A DNA stretch of 40,154 bases from UBA4722 sp041690995 (GTDB lineage Bacteria; Pseudomonadota; Gammaproteobacteria; DSM-16500), in the NCBI GenBank assembly GCA_041690995.1, contig JBEPVM010000009.1, positions 1 to 40,154 on the forward strand, in the 5' to 3' direction. Position 1 is the stretch's first letter; every line of letters begins with the position of its first letter. The notes beneath the pieces were generated by a model, which saw only the letters and a list, made by a program, of their open reading frames with translations, searched no databases and was not told the origin of the DNA. A program made the position numbers and the translations under genes. Positions 1-8,839 of this stretch are shown here, one piece after another.

Positions 1-29
1 AGGCAGGTTTAGTTGCATGTCAAAATGGG

Positions 30-91
30 TTCCCGCCTTCGCGGGAATGACACGCCTTCGCAGGAATGACAAGCTTTCGCGGGAATGACAC
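30..91. repeat. Palindromic REP-like repeat, three 19-bp units
   Basis: Three consecutive 19-bp units (35-53, 54-72, 73-91) read GCCTTCGCGGGAATGACAC with one to three changes each. The first unit also forms a 7-bp hairpin, TTCCCGC/GCGGGAA, at 30-47. The same unit reappears at 35400-35430, again followed by AGTTAAA, so it is a dispersed family. The rest of 92-264, downstream of the nuclease gene, shows no gene or clear signal. Confidence 0.75.
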
Positions 92-264
92 AGTTAAATA
101 AACGTTCTCATTTTTATTTATCCTAAATATAGAGAAGTTAATTGAAAGCTTACGGATAAGCCCCTACGACTGAGATGAACTGTGATCTATGAGGTACGAG
201 GATAAGACGACTAGCAATAGACTAGGGGATGGAGTTGTAAATCAAAATAAAGACTGGCTTGGTT

Positions 265-1263
265 TTAATGCAACTGTCCTTGCAATTCTTGCAAGCGCTT
301 TCGCTTTAATTTTGTGGCGGTTATAATTAAATTAAAATCTACCCCTCGCTTTAATAATTCTAACGCTATTTCCTCCTGGTTTTTTGTAATACCTTTTTGC
401 ATACCGATTTTAATACCCTTTTCCACACCTTTTTCTATCCCTTTTTTTATGCCTTTTTGCATGCCTTTTTGCATGCCTTTTTCCATGCCTTTTTCCATAC
501 CTCGTTGTATACTAGCACGTTCCATATTTGATAAATAAACCATATTTCTGTTTACCTCTGCCTGATGAATTTCTTCCTGATATTCTAGCTCAAGCGAATT
601 TGTTAATGCAATTGAAAAATCCAAAAACCGGAAGAGATTAATAATCTCTGCTTTTTGAAATCCCTTATCATATAAGCGCTTAGCCAGATTAATTTTAGTG
701 TAAAGCCGCTCTTTCTGAGGCAATCTTTTAGCGCGAAGTGCCTCTAAATGGAATAGTACAATAGTGGCAAATGGATTGGAAGATGATTCCAGAGCCTGGC
801 GGTCTTTTTCAAAGTCGATTAACTTACAAAGCAAAAAGTCTTGTCGTAAACGTGTGCCGCCAAATCCCACTTCATAAAAATGAGGTCTTATATTCTTATT
901 ATCATCGGTCAGTAAAGCACAGCCTGCAACAGGATGGCGATATTTATCAAAAAGCCGTACACCATAAATAAACATGCGTTCTGCAAATGCCTTAGTAGGC
1001 GCTTGTTCTACTTCAATATGAATAAGTACCCAAGGTTCGCTTCCATCTTCCTTAAGAGAAACTCGAATGAGTTTATCCACAAAGCGCTGACCTGTTTCAC
1101 TGATTTTAGTGATAGAGTGTAATTCCTTATCAAGAGCTACCCATTCACGCTTCCAGTCAATGAGTTGGTAAAGCGCGGGAAAACATATCTCTAAAGCTTG
1201 CGGCAAATATTGATTCAGAATATCTTTCCATGCGCTATCATGTTGAGCTTTTACTTTATTCAT
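265..1263 (-). CDS. Rpn/YhgA-like PD-(D/E)XK nuclease-transposase family protein
   Basis: 332 residues from the chosen ATG. An upstream in-frame start 16 codons earlier is possible, but GAGG lies 7 nt before the ATG at 1263. The N-terminal part carries the family pattern: an Asp in FVDKLIRV, then WVLIHIEVEQ with Glu residues of a PD-(D/E)XK core, then ERMFIYGVRLFDKY. Related Rpn proteins in E. coli are DNA endonucleases that promote RecA-independent recombination; activity here is inferred. The C-terminal part is a run of about ten four-residue repeats (GMEK, GMQK, GIKK, GIEK), as is common in this family, followed by a short helical tail. It stands alone, divergent from mfd. Confidence 0.8.
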   Translation of the reverse strand: MNKVKAQHDSAWKDILNQYLPQALEICFPALYQLIDWKREWVALDKELHSITKISETGQRFVDKLIRVSLKEDGSEPWVLIHIEVEQAPTKAFAERMFIYGVRLFDKYRHPVAGCALLTDDNKNIRPHFYEVGFGGTRLRQDFLLCKLIDFEKDRQALESSSNPFATIVLFHLEALRAKRLPQKERLYTKINLAKRLYDKGFQKAEIINLFRFLDFSIALTNSLELEYQEEIHQAEVNRNMVYLSNMERASIQRGMEKGMEKGMQKGMQKGIKKGIEKGVEKGIKIGMQKGITKNQEEIALELLKRGVDFNLIITATKLKRKRLQELQGQLH

Positions 1264-1394
1264 GGTAAATCCTCGTTTATCTTTATAGTAACGGCAAGGC
1301 CATAGTAGCATTTAAGCCATTGAAACTAGATATCATTTTTTATTTTGCTTTCATAATATCGTTAAGGGGAATTGCTATTATAGACATTAATTAC

Positions 1395-1422
1395 TTGAGC
1401 CTATTTATAGATTCAGTATAAA
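1395..1422 (+). promoter_or_regulatory. Possible mfd promoter
   Basis: TTGAGC (1395-1400) and TATAAA (1417-1422) are separated by 16 bp and lie just before the mfd ATG at 1432. The spacing suits a sigma-70 promoter, but the leader would be only a few bases, so this is tentative. Confidence 0.3.
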
Positions 1423-1431
1423 CTGGCGGCC

Positions 1432-4400
1432 ATGTCTGAACTCAATCCATTACACACGCCTTTGTTAGCAAGTCAGCCTACAGCTAAGCCTCTACGGCTT
1501 AGCTGGGGTAATCTATGGGGTGCAAGTAGAGGACTGGCGTTGCATTCGGTTATTTCTCACAATAAACAACTGATTGTGGTGATTACACCTGATACGCGTA
1601 CGGCTATTCGATTACAAGATGAGTTAGAATTTTTTAATCGTGCTACCCAAGACAAGCTGCCGATTATTCATTTTCCTGATTGGGAAACATTGCCTTATGA
1701 TCCTTTTTCACCGCACCAGGATATTGTGTCAAATCGATTATCCGCGCTCAACACTATCCCAACACTTTCGCAAGGTGCGATTATCCTACCCATTGCGACA
1801 TTGATGCAGCGTCTTGCGCCACGGGATTTTTTAGACAGTGCTATTTTTTCACTTAAAAAAGGCGATAAACTTAATATTAATAGCGCGCGCCAGCGTTTTG
1901 AAAAAGCAGGTTATTATTGCGTAGAGCAAGTGTGTCGTCATGGTGAATTTGCTGTACGGGGTGCGATTGTCGATCTTTTCCCGATGGGTTGTGACTTGCC
2001 CTATCGTCTTGATTTATTCGATGATGAAATTGATTCCATTCGTACCTTTTCACCTGATACACAACGTTCGCTTGAAAAAATAAATGCTATTGCTTTATTA
2101 CCCGCAAAAGAATTTCCATTAAATGAAAAAGCGATTGAATTATTTAGGCAACAATGGCGAACCGAATTCAATGGCCACCCACTCAATTGCCCTGTTTATA
2201 ATGATATTAGCGAAGGGATTTGTTCGCCAGGCATTGAATATTATTTGCCACTTTTTTTTGAATCTCAAAAAACAGCGAGTTTGTTTGATTATCTCCCTTC
2301 CAATAGCGTGATGATTACGATAGGTGATGTCCACGACAAAGCGGGTGAATTTTGGAAAGAGATTCAAGAACGGTATGAACAACGTGCGCACGATATTACT
2401 CGCCCTTTACTCAAACCCCAACAAATTTTTATCCCAGTGCCTGATGTGTTTAGTGCGTTACAAAAATATAATATTATCAAAATACAAATTAATCCTATTC
2501 AGCAAGCCTCGTCATTGCGAGGAAGGCGAAGCCGTTCTGACGAAGCAATCCAGACTTTATTGACAGAAAAACTGGATTGCCACGGCCAAGCACTTCGCGG
2601 CCTCGCAATGACGAGGGACGCTGAATTACAAAATAATTTTAATTTTTTAACGAAAGCCCCCTTAAATTTAAAAGTAGACCACAAAGCGTCTCGTCCATTA
2701 CAAGCACTTGAAGCTTTTTTAATAGATTATGCGGGTCGCGTATTGTTTTGTGCAGAGACAACAGGACGACGCGAAGTGTTGCTGCAACTACTGAATAGCA
2801 TTCAAATACAGCCTGTTTTATTTGATTCCTGGGAAGCTTTTTTATTATCTGATGCAAAATATGGTATAACAGTCGCGCCTTTAGACGAAGGATTATACTT
2901 ACTTGAGCCACCGATCGCGATGATTATGGAGGCGCAATTATTTGGCGAACGTATCATGCAGCGTCGAAGACGTAAAGAAACGGCGCAAGATATAGATTCT
3001 ATCGTTAAAGATTTAACAGAACTGCAGGTTGGCGTCCCTATTGTGCATATTCATCATGGTGTAGGGCGTTATTTAGGATTAAAAACATTAACAGTCGGTG
3101 AACAAGTCGCGGAATTTTTACAGTTAGAATATGCGGATGGCGATAAACTCTATGTGCCTGTCGCCTCATTACATTTAATTAGCCGTTACAGTGGCGCAGA
3201 GCCTGGAAACGCGCCTTTACATAAATTAGGAACGGAGCAATGGCAACGCGCTAAACAAAAAGCGGCTGAACAAGTATGCGATGTCGCTGCAGAATTATTA
3301 GATATTTATGCAAAACGTGAAGCACGTACAGGGTATGCGTGCAAAATGTTAGATGAACAATATGCCGCGTTTTCTGCCGCGTTTCCTTTTGAAGAAACAC
3401 CTGATCAACAACAGGCGATTGACAATGTTGTTCGCGACATGACATCTGATAAACCCATGGACCGTCTGGTTTGTGGGGATGTCGGTTTCGGCAAAACAGA
3501 AGTCGCCATGCGCGCGGCTTTCATCGCGGCACAAAATAATAAACAAGTGGCTGTATTGGTCCCAACGACATTACTCGCACAACAACATTATCAAAATTTT
3601 CAAGATCGTTTTTCTGACTGGCCTATTCATGTTGCTGTGATGTCTCGTTTTCATTCGGGTAGTGAGCAGAAAAATATTTTAGAAAAAATAGCTCAGGGTA
3701 AAATTGATATAGTCATTGGCACTCATAAACTATTACAAGCCAATATTCAATTTAAAGAACTTGGGTTAGTCATTATTGATGAAGAGCATCGCTTTGGTGT
3801 CTCGCAAAAAGAACGGCTTAAAGCATTGCGTGTCAATGTTGATATACTGACCCTCACTGCCACACCTATTCCTCGCACGCTTAATATGGCATTTGCAGGT
3901 ATTCGTGATTTATCTTTGATTGCGACACCACCCGCACGACGATTATCTATTAAAACATTTATACAAGAAAAAAATAATGCATTTATTCAAGAAGCCTTGT
4001 TACGTGAAATTATGCGCGGTGGCCAAGTGTATTTTGTGCATAATGAAATAGAGAGTATTGAAAGAATGGGAAGCGAATTATCACAACTTTTACCCGAAGC
4101 ACGTGTCGGCATTGCACACGGACAAATGGATGGGCATCAACTTGAACAAATCATGGCGGATTTTTATCATAGACGCTTTAATGTATTAGTTTGTACAACT
4201 ATTATTGAAAGTGGAATTGATGTTCCATCTGCTAACACAATTATTATTAATCGCGCAGACAAATTTGGTTTGGCACAACTGCACCAATTGCGTGGTCGGG
4301 TTGGACGATCACATCATCAAGCGTATGCTTATTTACTTATTCCCGCACGTAAAATGCTAACCCCTGATGCGATTAAACGCCTGGATGCCATTGGATCGTT

Positions 4401-5025
4401 AGAAGATTTAGGCATTGGTTTTACATTAGCGACACATGATTTAGAAATTCGTGGCGCGGGTGAATTGCTTGGTAAAAACCAAAGTGGGCAAATGCACGCG
4501 ATCGGCTTTACGTTATATATGGATTTATTATCACGTGCGGTGGCTGCACTGAAATCAGGGAATAAACCTGATCTCGACAGCGCTACCTTATCTGGCGCAG
4601 AAGTAGACTTGCAACTCGCTGCCTTAATTCCAGAGAGTTACTTAGGGGATGTACATTTACGTTTACAATGCTACAAACGAATTGCGAGTGCGAAAACCGT
4701 TCACGAGCTTGATGAAATTCAGGTAGAAATGATTGATCGTTTTGGCTTATTACCCCTACAAGCAAAAAACTTGTTTTCTATCAATGTATTAAAGCAACAT
4801 GCTGAAAAATTAGGTATCCTGAAAATTGAAGCAAACAGTAAAAATGGTAAGTTTGACTTTACAGACCAACCTGCTATTGAACCCATGCGACTGATCAAAC
4901 TCATTCAAACACGGTCTCCACAATTTCGTCTGGATGGCGCAAAACGCTTACGTTTTATGCTCCCTGAACATGCACCTCTTGATAGAATTGGGTTAATTGA
5001 AAAGATTTTGGAAGAACTGGAATAA
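1432..5025 (+). CDS. mfd: Transcription-repair coupling factor Mfd
   Basis: Mfd removes RNA polymerase stalled at DNA lesions and recruits UvrA for strand-specific excision repair. The 1197-residue product is somewhat longer than the usual ~1150. Order seen: UvrB-homology module at the N-terminus (FPDWETLPYDPFSPH), RNA-polymerase-interacting region (VGVPIVHIHHGVGRYLGL), helicase motifs CGDVGFGKTE (Walker A) and IIDEEHRFGV (DEEH box), TATPIPRT, then the GRVGRS motif and the C-terminal TRCF domain. The extra length comes from about 43 residues at 356-399, encoded by a palindromic repeat (2497-2626). It falls in the linker between the UvrB-like module and the following domain, so function is probably kept. 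Single-gene unit. Confidence 0.97.
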   Translation: MSELNPLHTPLLASQPTAKPLRLSWGNLWGASRGLALHSVISHNKQLIVVITPDTRTAIRLQDELEFFNRATQDKLPIIHFPDWETLPYDPFSPHQDIVSNRLSALNTIPTLSQGAIILPIATLMQRLAPRDFLDSAIFSLKKGDKLNINSARQRFEKAGYYCVEQVCRHGEFAVRGAIVDLFPMGCDLPYRLDLFDDEIDSIRTFSPDTQRSLEKINAIALLPAKEFPLNEKAIELFRQQWRTEFNGHPLNCPVYNDISEGICSPGIEYYLPLFFESQKTASLFDYLPSNSVMITIGDVHDKAGEFWKEIQERYEQRAHDITRPLLKPQQIFIPVPDVFSALQKYNIIKIQINPIQQASSLRGRRSRSDEAIQTLLTEKLDCHGQALRGLAMTRDAELQNNFNFLTKAPLNLKVDHKASRPLQALEAFLIDYAGRVLFCAETTGRREVLLQLLNSIQIQPVLFDSWEAFLLSDAKYGITVAPLDEGLYLLEPPIAMIMEAQLFGERIMQRRRRKETAQDIDSIVKDLTELQVGVPIVHIHHGVGRYLGLKTLTVGEQVAEFLQLEYADGDKLYVPVASLHLISRYSGAEPGNAPLHKLGTEQWQRAKQKAAEQVCDVAAELLDIYAKREARTGYACKMLDEQYAAFSAAFPFEETPDQQQAIDNVVRDMTSDKPMDRLVCGDVGFGKTEVAMRAAFIAAQNNKQVAVLVPTTLLAQQHYQNFQDRFSDWPIHVAVMSRFHSGSEQKNILEKIAQGKIDIVIGTHKLLQANIQFKELGLVIIDEEHRFGVSQKERLKALRVNVDILTLTATPIPRTLNMAFAGIRDLSLIATPPARRLSIKTFIQEKNNAFIQEALLREIMRGGQVYFVHNEIESIERMGSELSQLLPEARVGIAHGQMDGHQLEQIMADFYHRRFNVLVCTTIIESGIDVPSANTIIINRADKFGLAQLHQLRGRVGRSHHQAYAYLLIPARKMLTPDAIKRLDAIGSLEDLGIGFTLATHDLEIRGAGELLGKNQSGQMHAIGFTLYMDLLSRAVAALKSGNKPDLDSATLSGAEVDLQLAALIPESYLGDVHLRLQCYKRIASAKTVHELDEIQVEMIDRFGLLPLQAKNLFSINVLKQHAEKLGILKIEANSKNGKFDFTDQPAIEPMRLIKLIQTRSPQFRLDGAKRLRFMLPEHAPLDRIGLIEKILEELE
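2497..2626. repeat. Palindromic element inserted in frame in mfd
   Basis: A 130-bp imperfect palindrome. The outer arms are ATTCAGC (2497-2503) and GCTGAAT (2620-2626). Inside them are 16-bp arms starting CCTCGTCATTGCGAGG at 2507-2522 and their exact reverse complement at 2601-2616. Inner arms GCAATCCAG and CTGGATTGC follow. It stays open in the mfd frame and adds about 40 Arg- and Leu-rich residues. A related pair of arms occurs at 35071-35275. It resembles the Rickettsia palindromic elements, which also sit in frame in genes. Confidence 0.88.
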
Positions 5026-5075
5026 GCTGTGATAGAATGACAACGCTTTAGAATGACACACAGGGATACTAAAAT

Positions 5076-5702
5076 ATGCTCAAGCGATTTCTACCCAGCC
5101 AGACAGGTTTTTTCCGTTTATTTCAAAATATGGTAGATATTATTGTAGACTCTACGACACAATTCCATACCATGTTGCATAATCTCGACCATCAGCAGCA
5201 ATATGTCGATGTCATTGCTGCCAATGAAGAAAAAGGTGATCAAATCGCTCATACTGCTTTTGAATTATTGCATAAAACATTTATTACGCCCTTTGACAGA
5301 CAGGACATACAAAAGTTAACGAGCGGGTTAGATGATATTCTGGATTTATTAAATCGTTGTGCGCAACGTTTTCCTTTTTATGGGTTACAAAGCGCGCCTG
5401 ATGAAATGGTTAATTTGGCTGAACTCAGTATGCAATCGAGTTTATTGCTTAAGCAAGCCGTTTATCGTTTGCATTCTTTAAAAAAATCAGATGAAATGTT
5501 TAAATTATGTGAAGAGATTGGCGAGAATGAAGGGAAAGCACACCAGGTTGTTTTAGCGGGAGAGAAAAAGTTATTTGCGTATGAAAAAGATTTTAAGCAA
5601 TTTTATAAACTCAAAGAGATTTATGAGAAAACTAAATTAGTCATCAATAGTTGTCAGGATGTTGCTAATACTATCAAGGGCATTATTCTCGAGTATTCCT
5701 AA
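5076..5702 (+). CDS. DUF47 family PhoU-like protein, phosphate-transport accessory
   Basis: 208 residues, the usual size for the DUF47/TIGR00153 family. All-helical PhoU-like protein with the family's opening (MLKRFLPSQTGFFRLF), the central ITPFDRQDIQKL segment that matches the conserved P-x-D-R-x-D-I pattern, and a C-terminal VINSCQDVANTIKGIILEYS. No membrane segment or signal peptide. The PiT transporter gene starts one base after its stop, so the two are co-transcribed. In this common pair the DUF47 protein is thought to regulate or assist the PiT permease; direct evidence is limited. GGGAT lies upstream of the ATG. Confidence 0.9.
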   Translation: MLKRFLPSQTGFFRLFQNMVDIIVDSTTQFHTMLHNLDHQQQYVDVIAANEEKGDQIAHTAFELLHKTFITPFDRQDIQKLTSGLDDILDLLNRCAQRFPFYGLQSAPDEMVNLAELSMQSSLLLKQAVYRLHSLKKSDEMFKLCEEIGENEGKAHQVVLAGEKKLFAYEKDFKQFYKLKEIYEKTKLVINSCQDVANTIKGIILEYS

Positions 5703-5703
5703 T

Positions 5704-6699
5704 ATGCTTTCTACTATTGTTATTATTACCATTGCTTTTGCTTTATTTTTTGATTTTCTCAATGGGTTTCACGATGCGGCTAATTCAATAGCGACTATTG
5801 TCTCTACGCGCGTACTCAAACCGCACTGGGCTGTTTTATGGGCAGCGATGTTTAACTTTATTGCTTTTATTTTTTTTCATTTAAGCGTAGCGACGACCAT
5901 TGGAACAGGATTAATCGACCCTGCGATTATTAATGTTAATTTAGTGCTTGCAGCTTTAATAGGCGCTATTACGTGGAATATTACCACTTGGTATTTTGGG
6001 TTACCTTCAAGTTCATCACATGCGTTGATTGGCGGGTTATTAGGTGCGGCTATTGCTAAAGCGGGTTTTGCGCCACTTAAATTAATGGGTATTTCAAAGG
6101 TATTAATCGCTATTGTTATTTCGCCTTTATTGGGGTTGATCTTTGGGTTGTTATTAATGTTTGTGATTGCACGTATCTTTTTTAATTTTACGCCGCATCG
6201 AATTGATGTCTTATTTCGTAAACTACAATTTATTTCTTCGGCGCTCATTAGTTTAGGTCATGGTGGAAATGATGCGCAAAAAACAATGGGTATTATTGCC
6301 GTTTTATTATTTTCAACAGGTATATTAGGAGCGCATTTTTATGTGCCTCTTTGGGTCATTGTTTCTTGTAATTTTGTTATGGCATTAGGCACTTTATTTG
6401 GTGGCTGGCGTATTGTGAAAACGATGGGTATGAAAATTACTAAACTAAAGCCCGTCAGTGGCTGTTGCGCTGAAACGGCAGGTGCTCTTACGTTATTTAT
6501 AGCGACAGCATTCGGTATACCTGTTTCTACCACGCATACTATTACAGGGTCTATTGTAGGTGTGGGATCATTACATGGCCATGGGGCGGTTCGTTGGGGG
6601 GTCGCGCGTAATATCGTTTGGGCATGGCTTTTAACCATACCTGCTGCGGGGGGCGTTTCCGCAGTGGTATGGTGGGTGATTTTTAAGTTTTTTAGTTAA
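5704..6699 (+). CDS. PiT family inorganic phosphate transporter
   Basis: Low-affinity, ion-coupled phosphate permease of the inner membrane. Both PiT signature repeats are visible: FDFLNGFHDAANSIATIVSTRVL near the N-terminus and SLGHGGNDAQKTMGIIA in the second half, with GLPSSSSHALIGG and GIPVSTTHTITGSIVG as the matching re-entrant segments. About ten hydrophobic helices. The ATG at 5704 is chosen because it follows the DUF47 stop directly and begins the first helix; an earlier in-frame ATG at 5659 lies inside the DUF47 gene. 331 residues, compact for the family. Bacterial PiT proteins with a DUF47 partner are normally phosphate carriers, with divalent metal-phosphate complexes as substrate. 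Confidence 0.93.
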   Translation: MLSTIVIITIAFALFFDFLNGFHDAANSIATIVSTRVLKPHWAVLWAAMFNFIAFIFFHLSVATTIGTGLIDPAIINVNLVLAALIGAITWNITTWYFGLPSSSSHALIGGLLGAAIAKAGFAPLKLMGISKVLIAIVISPLLGLIFGLLLMFVIARIFFNFTPHRIDVLFRKLQFISSALISLGHGGNDAQKTMGIIAVLLFSTGILGAHFYVPLWVIVSCNFVMALGTLFGGWRIVKTMGMKITKLKPVSGCCAETAGALTLFIATAFGIPVSTTHTITGSIVGVGSLHGHGAVRWGVARNIVWAWLLTIPAAGGVSAVVWWVIFKFFS

Positions 6700-6712
6700 C
6701 TCACACAACGGA

Positions 6713-6913
6713 TCAAATTAATTCTTTCCTACATTCCATATCATGTCCGCAACACGTGGGTGATTTAATCATGCCGTGTCCATTGCGACATTTAGAGACT
6801 TGCACTGTTTCACCATTTTCTTTAGTAATGGTGTCGTTAACCAGTTCAACATCGCATTCACCACACATAAGACGCTTCACACTCATATTACATTTCTTAC
6901 AGAAATATTCCAT
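6713..6913 (-). CDS. Small double zinc-ribbon protein of unknown function
   Basis: 66 residues, Cys-rich: CxxC at 5-8, CxxC at 17-20, then Cys and His residues at 42-60 (SKCRNGHGMIKSPTCCGHDMEC), enough for two zinc sites. An excellent AGGAG lies 7 nt before the ATG. It is convergent with the phosphate transporter gene, with 13 bases between the stops. Related small proteins occur, to my memory, in several intracellular gammaproteobacteria without an assigned role. The metal site is seen; the function is unknown. Confidence 0.75.
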   Translation of the reverse strand: MEYFCKKCNMSVKRLMCGECDVELVNDTITKENGETVQVSKCRNGHGMIKSPTCCGHDMECRKELI

Positions 6914-6936
6914 AACTAGTCTCCTGTTTAAAAATA

Positions 6937-6965
6937 ACTATAATAGATCAGAATGCTTAGCCTAA
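6937..6965 (-). promoter_or_regulatory. Probable promoter of the zinc-ribbon gene
   Basis: On the minus strand, TTAGGC (6965-6960) and TATAGT (6942-6937) are separated by 17 bp and lie about 25 bp before the gene's ATG, followed by a good Shine-Dalgarno. The -35 box is weak. Confidence 0.4.
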
Positions 6966-6990
6966 CATATCTAAAAGCACTTTCACACCA

Positions 6991-7054
6991 CGACTATTCT
7001 GACACCTATTCCGTAATAGTCGTGACTTTTACGGAATAGGTGTCAGAATAGTCG
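6991..7054. repeat. Perfect 26-bp inverted repeat
   Basis: Arms at 6991-7016 (starting CGACTATTCTGACACC) and 7029-7054 are exact reverse complements with a 12-base loop. The stretch 6914-7186 otherwise holds only the zinc-ribbon promoter and a terminator-like hairpin. No T-run follows on either strand, so this looks more like a mobile palindrome than a terminator. Confidence 0.9.
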
Positions 7055-7140
7055 TATGAAAAGAGGCATACAGGTACTTATTCTGATAGGTGTGCAAGTC
7101 AGAACACTTGTTACATGGTTAATTCATTTTTCATTAGAAT

Positions 7141-7182
7141 GTAGCAACTGCCTTTAAAATTTAATTCCAAGACAGTTGCTAC
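7141..7182 (-). terminator. Terminator-like hairpin after the 530-residue membrane protein gene
   Basis: Stem GTAGCAACTG (7141-7150) and CAGTTGCTAC (7173-7182), 10 perfect pairs with a 22-base loop, starting 5 bases after the stop of the minus-strand gene. There is no clean U-run, so termination strength is uncertain. Confidence 0.45.
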
Positions 7183-7186
7183 GTTA

Positions 7187-8782
7187 CTAATCCATGAAAT
7201 CCAGGGCATTAGCATTATTAAAAGATGGTGATCGTGCTCGCTCTTTACCCCGTGATTCTTCTGTTGACTTTTCTTCCAAGCCTTGAGAAACAGTTCGTCT
7301 TATGGAGGAAAGCGCAGAAACATTACGAGTATGCATCATTTCTGTCTTCCGTGGAAAACCCTCTGGGCTTAGTGAGGCTGATGTGGAAGAATCTACAGTG
7401 CTAGACGAAGACCGTGATCTTCTTTCTGGTGATTGTGTAGCCGATAACGCTGCACTCATTCTCCGTTGTGAGGAATTTAAAAACGGTTCGCCTTCATCTG
7501 CGCTGTTTGGCCTGGGAGCACAACAGCAGTTTTTTATTTTTCTTATTACATAACCAGGTGTATCCCAGAGAATAAGAGGGATATTGAGTGCAAATAAACT
7601 TCCCATAATACCTAGGAATATAGTTCCACCTATGATTATCTCTGCTATGCTTTGAAGAATGCTAATAAAATTCACCGCAGCTACCAAAATTATCAATGGC
7701 GCTGCTGTCACGAATCGGAGTGGCCATAGGAAAAAGGTGAGTACTTGATTTGCTGTACCTTTTGGCCACTGTCTGAGTGTGTCATAAATAGATAAAGCAA
7801 GCAGTTTTAACTTTGTTGTTAGCGATGGAGGAGGGATTGAAGCGGTTATAAAAGAATCTATATTATCCTCAACTTCCTTTTTAGTAATATCTGGCTTAAT
7901 TTCCATTACATCTTTATACATGTATTCTATATATTCTTCATTACTCATATTTATCAGGTTATCTTTTTCCTTATACTCCTTGAACCACTTAGCTTTTGCT
8001 TCAGGAAACTGCGAATCTGTATATGCTTTCCACCTGGGGGCAATTCCCTTTCCCTCAGTATATAGGTCAACCAATAATTTCGTAACCGTTGATAGGAAGT
8101 ATTGAACAAGCCAGTTAATGGAACTAGCTAATGCCCATGAAATCATAACAGAAATACCTGCTAATAAAGCAATAACAACCACGAAAGAGTCCAACGGCAT
8201 AGGATAACGATAGAATGGGTTCTCAAACATGGCTATTATAATGCGAAGCTCAACCGGTGATTCGCTGAGTTTTTCTTTTTTTAGGGCTAAATTTATTTTT
8301 ATTTCATCTAGGTCTTCTGGGGTTAAATTAGATAAGCGCAGGTTTTCTTCAAGGGATTTTATTTCTCTCCTTATAGCAAAAAAAGCTTGGAACGAATGCA
8401 TACTTTCCTGTATTAGGTTTTTATTACCGCTAAAAAATAATGATTTACTCGATGGTTGTGGTTGGAAAGTATTTAAAATTACTTGAGGCGTGCTGAGCAT
8501 ATTTTTTTCACTTAAATAGGCAGCAATTTCTTTGGTCAGCTCTAATCTGTCTTCGATTCCATCAGAATGAACCTTCTTTGAAATTTCTCTAAAAAGCTTT
8601 CTTTTTTCTTCTTTTTTGGAGAGTGATATAAATGCCTTCCCAAAACAAATTTTAATCCTTCTTTCAGCAACTTCTTCTCCTGCTTTTTCCTCTTGCAGGT
8701 TCTGCAATATGGTTTTTAAATTATGAATAGTTGTATTTACTAATACGGTAATTTTATCATCTTTCTGTTCTTGTAAGGGCAT
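7187..8782 (-). CDS. Unknown multi-domain membrane protein, effector-like
   Basis: 531 residues, no family recognised. The N-terminal 190 residues are soluble, helical and charged, and include KRKLFREISKKVHSDG, which resembles a DnaJ helix II-HPD loop with HSD in place of HPD. A long hydrophobic segment follows at about 198-230, then a charged loop and a second hydrophobic block at about 345-410. The last 110 residues are Ser-, Arg- and Glu-rich and disordered, a tail reminiscent of type IVB secretion substrates. AGGAG lies before the ATG. The next gene upstream ends 57 bases away on the same strand and encodes another unknown membrane protein. An effector role is inference. Confidence 0.6.
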   Translation of the reverse strand: MPLQEQKDDKITVLVNTTIHNLKTILQNLQEEKAGEEVAERRIKICFGKAFISLSKKEEKRKLFREISKKVHSDGIEDRLELTKEIAAYLSEKNMLSTPQVILNTFQPQPSSKSLFFSGNKNLIQESMHSFQAFFAIRREIKSLEENLRLSNLTPEDLDEIKINLALKKEKLSESPVELRIIIAMFENPFYRYPMPLDSFVVVIALLAGISVMISWALASSINWLVQYFLSTVTKLLVDLYTEGKGIAPRWKAYTDSQFPEAKAKWFKEYKEKDNLINMSNEEYIEYMYKDVMEIKPDITKKEVEDNIDSFITASIPPPSLTTKLKLLALSIYDTLRQWPKGTANQVLTFFLWPLRFVTAAPLIILVAAVNFISILQSIAEIIIGGTIFLGIMGSLFALNIPLILWDTPGYVIRKIKNCCCAPRPNSADEGEPFLNSSQRRMSAALSATQSPERRSRSSSSTVDSSTSASLSPEGFPRKTEMMHTRNVSALSSIRRTVSQGLEEKSTEESRGKERARSPSFNNANALDFMD

Positions 8783-8839
8783 AAAGTTTCTCCTCTTTCT
8801 AAAAAAATTTAATTAAATATACCACTAAATTAACTCTTC

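Noticed and set aside
30..91. Possible CRISPR array
   Set aside because: The 19-bp units abut without spacers and are palindromic; the 45-bp and 57-bp arrays also lack unique spacers, and no cas gene is present.
2324..2563. Plus-strand open frame overlapping mfd
   Set aside because: It lies in another frame of a clear, conserved gene and shows no features of its own.
5877..6248. Minus-strand 123-codon open frame opposite the phosphate transporter gene
   Set aside because: Mirror reading of a conserved membrane protein gene, with no ribosome site or recognisable domain.
6991..7054. Bidirectional terminator
   Set aside because: The stem is long and perfect but AT-mixed, with no T-run on either strand, and it lies away from both stop codons.
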